Shown here: positions 5,689-5,800 of the stretch, one piece after another
Numbering within the stretch: the first letter of the stretch is position 1
Layout: each line of letters begins with the position of its first letter
From: Chloroflexota bacterium
Lineage (GTDB): Bacteria; Chloroflexota; FW602-bin22; JAMCYS01
Assembly: GCA_021847625.1 (NCBI GenBank)
Contig: JAJZQK010000263.1
Span: 1-5,800 of the forward strand
Direction: 5' to 3'
DNA length: 5,800 bases
Notes under the pieces: generated by a model
The model's input: the letters and a program-made list of their open reading frames with translations, nothing else
Database searches by the model: none
Told to the model about the DNA's origin: nothing
Made by a program: the position numbers and the translations under genes

Positions 5689-5800
5689 ATGAGCGCTTAC
5701 CGAGATGGAGCCACCGGTCGTCACCGGAAGGCGCTGAACAACGAGAGGAAGTTTATGTTCACGCCCATGGCGAACATAGGCGTGATAGCCCGTCTTCACG
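5689..5800 (+). CDS. 5' end of an unidentified gene, cut by the window edge
   Basis: The frame opens at ATG 5689 and stays open for 37 codons to the edge. AAGGGGAAG (5677-5685) supplies a good ribosome binding site, and the gap from the TetR stop is only 20 bp, suggesting an operon. An alternative in-frame ATG at 5755 has its own AGAGG (5744-5748) six bases upstream and would give a protein starting 'MFTPMANIGVIARLH'. That start faintly recalls the 'LFTPIKIG' opening of Old-Yellow-family NADH:flavin oxidoreductases, but the following residues do not clearly fit and the fragment is too short to assign. TetR genes often control such a downstream enzyme or transporter. Confidence 0.55.
   Translation, partial: MSAYRDGATGRHRKALNNERKFMFTPMANIGVIARLH

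Noticed and set aside
5344..5799. - strand open frame of 151 codons over the TetR gene and the last frame
   Set aside because: It overlaps two + strand genes with good ribosome binding sites, and its Ser/Arg-rich product shows no domain.

Overview
The window is GC-rich DNA holding five recognisable protein genes and the 5' end of a sixth. I see no rRNA, tRNA, CRISPR array, transposase or phage gene. The organism cannot be fixed from 5.8 kb. The combination of a non-pyrrolysine MttB-superfamily methyltransferase, a secreted protein with an 'LGMT...GKSL.DIA..KG' repeat-type domain, and high GC suggests an environmental Chloroflexota member (Dehalococcoidia-like) or an actinobacterium-like lineage. 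That assignment is inference. At least two promoters match the classic sigma-70 pattern closely.

Layout, left to right. (1) Positions 1-186 are a leader containing a 10-bp inverted repeat, a small GC hairpin and a strong Shine-Dalgarno. (2) A 206-aa exported protein lies on the + strand (187-807). (3) The convergent gap 808-954 holds a perfect 14-bp terminator-like stem-loop. (4) Three genes follow on the - strand, read right to left: a 567-aa membrane protein fused to a spermidine-synthase-like domain (4834-3131), an 82-aa DUF2892-type membrane protein (2912-2664), and a 480-aa MttB-family methyltransferase (2397-955). They are separated by gaps of 218 and 266 bp that contain hairpins, so they are probably separate transcription units rather than one tight operon. 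(5) A divergent control region (4835-5044) has one promoter firing left into the spermidine-synthase-like gene and one consensus promoter firing right into a TetR-family regulator. A palindrome sits at the regulator's predicted transcription start. (6) The TetR gene (5045-5668) is followed 20 bp later by a same-strand open frame that runs off the window (5689-5800) and may be its operon partner.

How they may work together: the TetR protein most likely represses its own transcription through the palindrome, and with it the downstream gene cut by the window edge. Whether it also controls the divergent gene is open, since the palindrome does not recur there. The MttB homologue lacks a nearby corrinoid protein, reductive activator or methyl-acceptor methyltransferase gene, so its substrate cannot be inferred from context. 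No convincing previously undescribed multigene system is visible. The most notable points are the altered active-site motif of the membrane-fused spermidine-synthase-like protein, the orphan MttB homologue, and the architecture of the TetR promoter.
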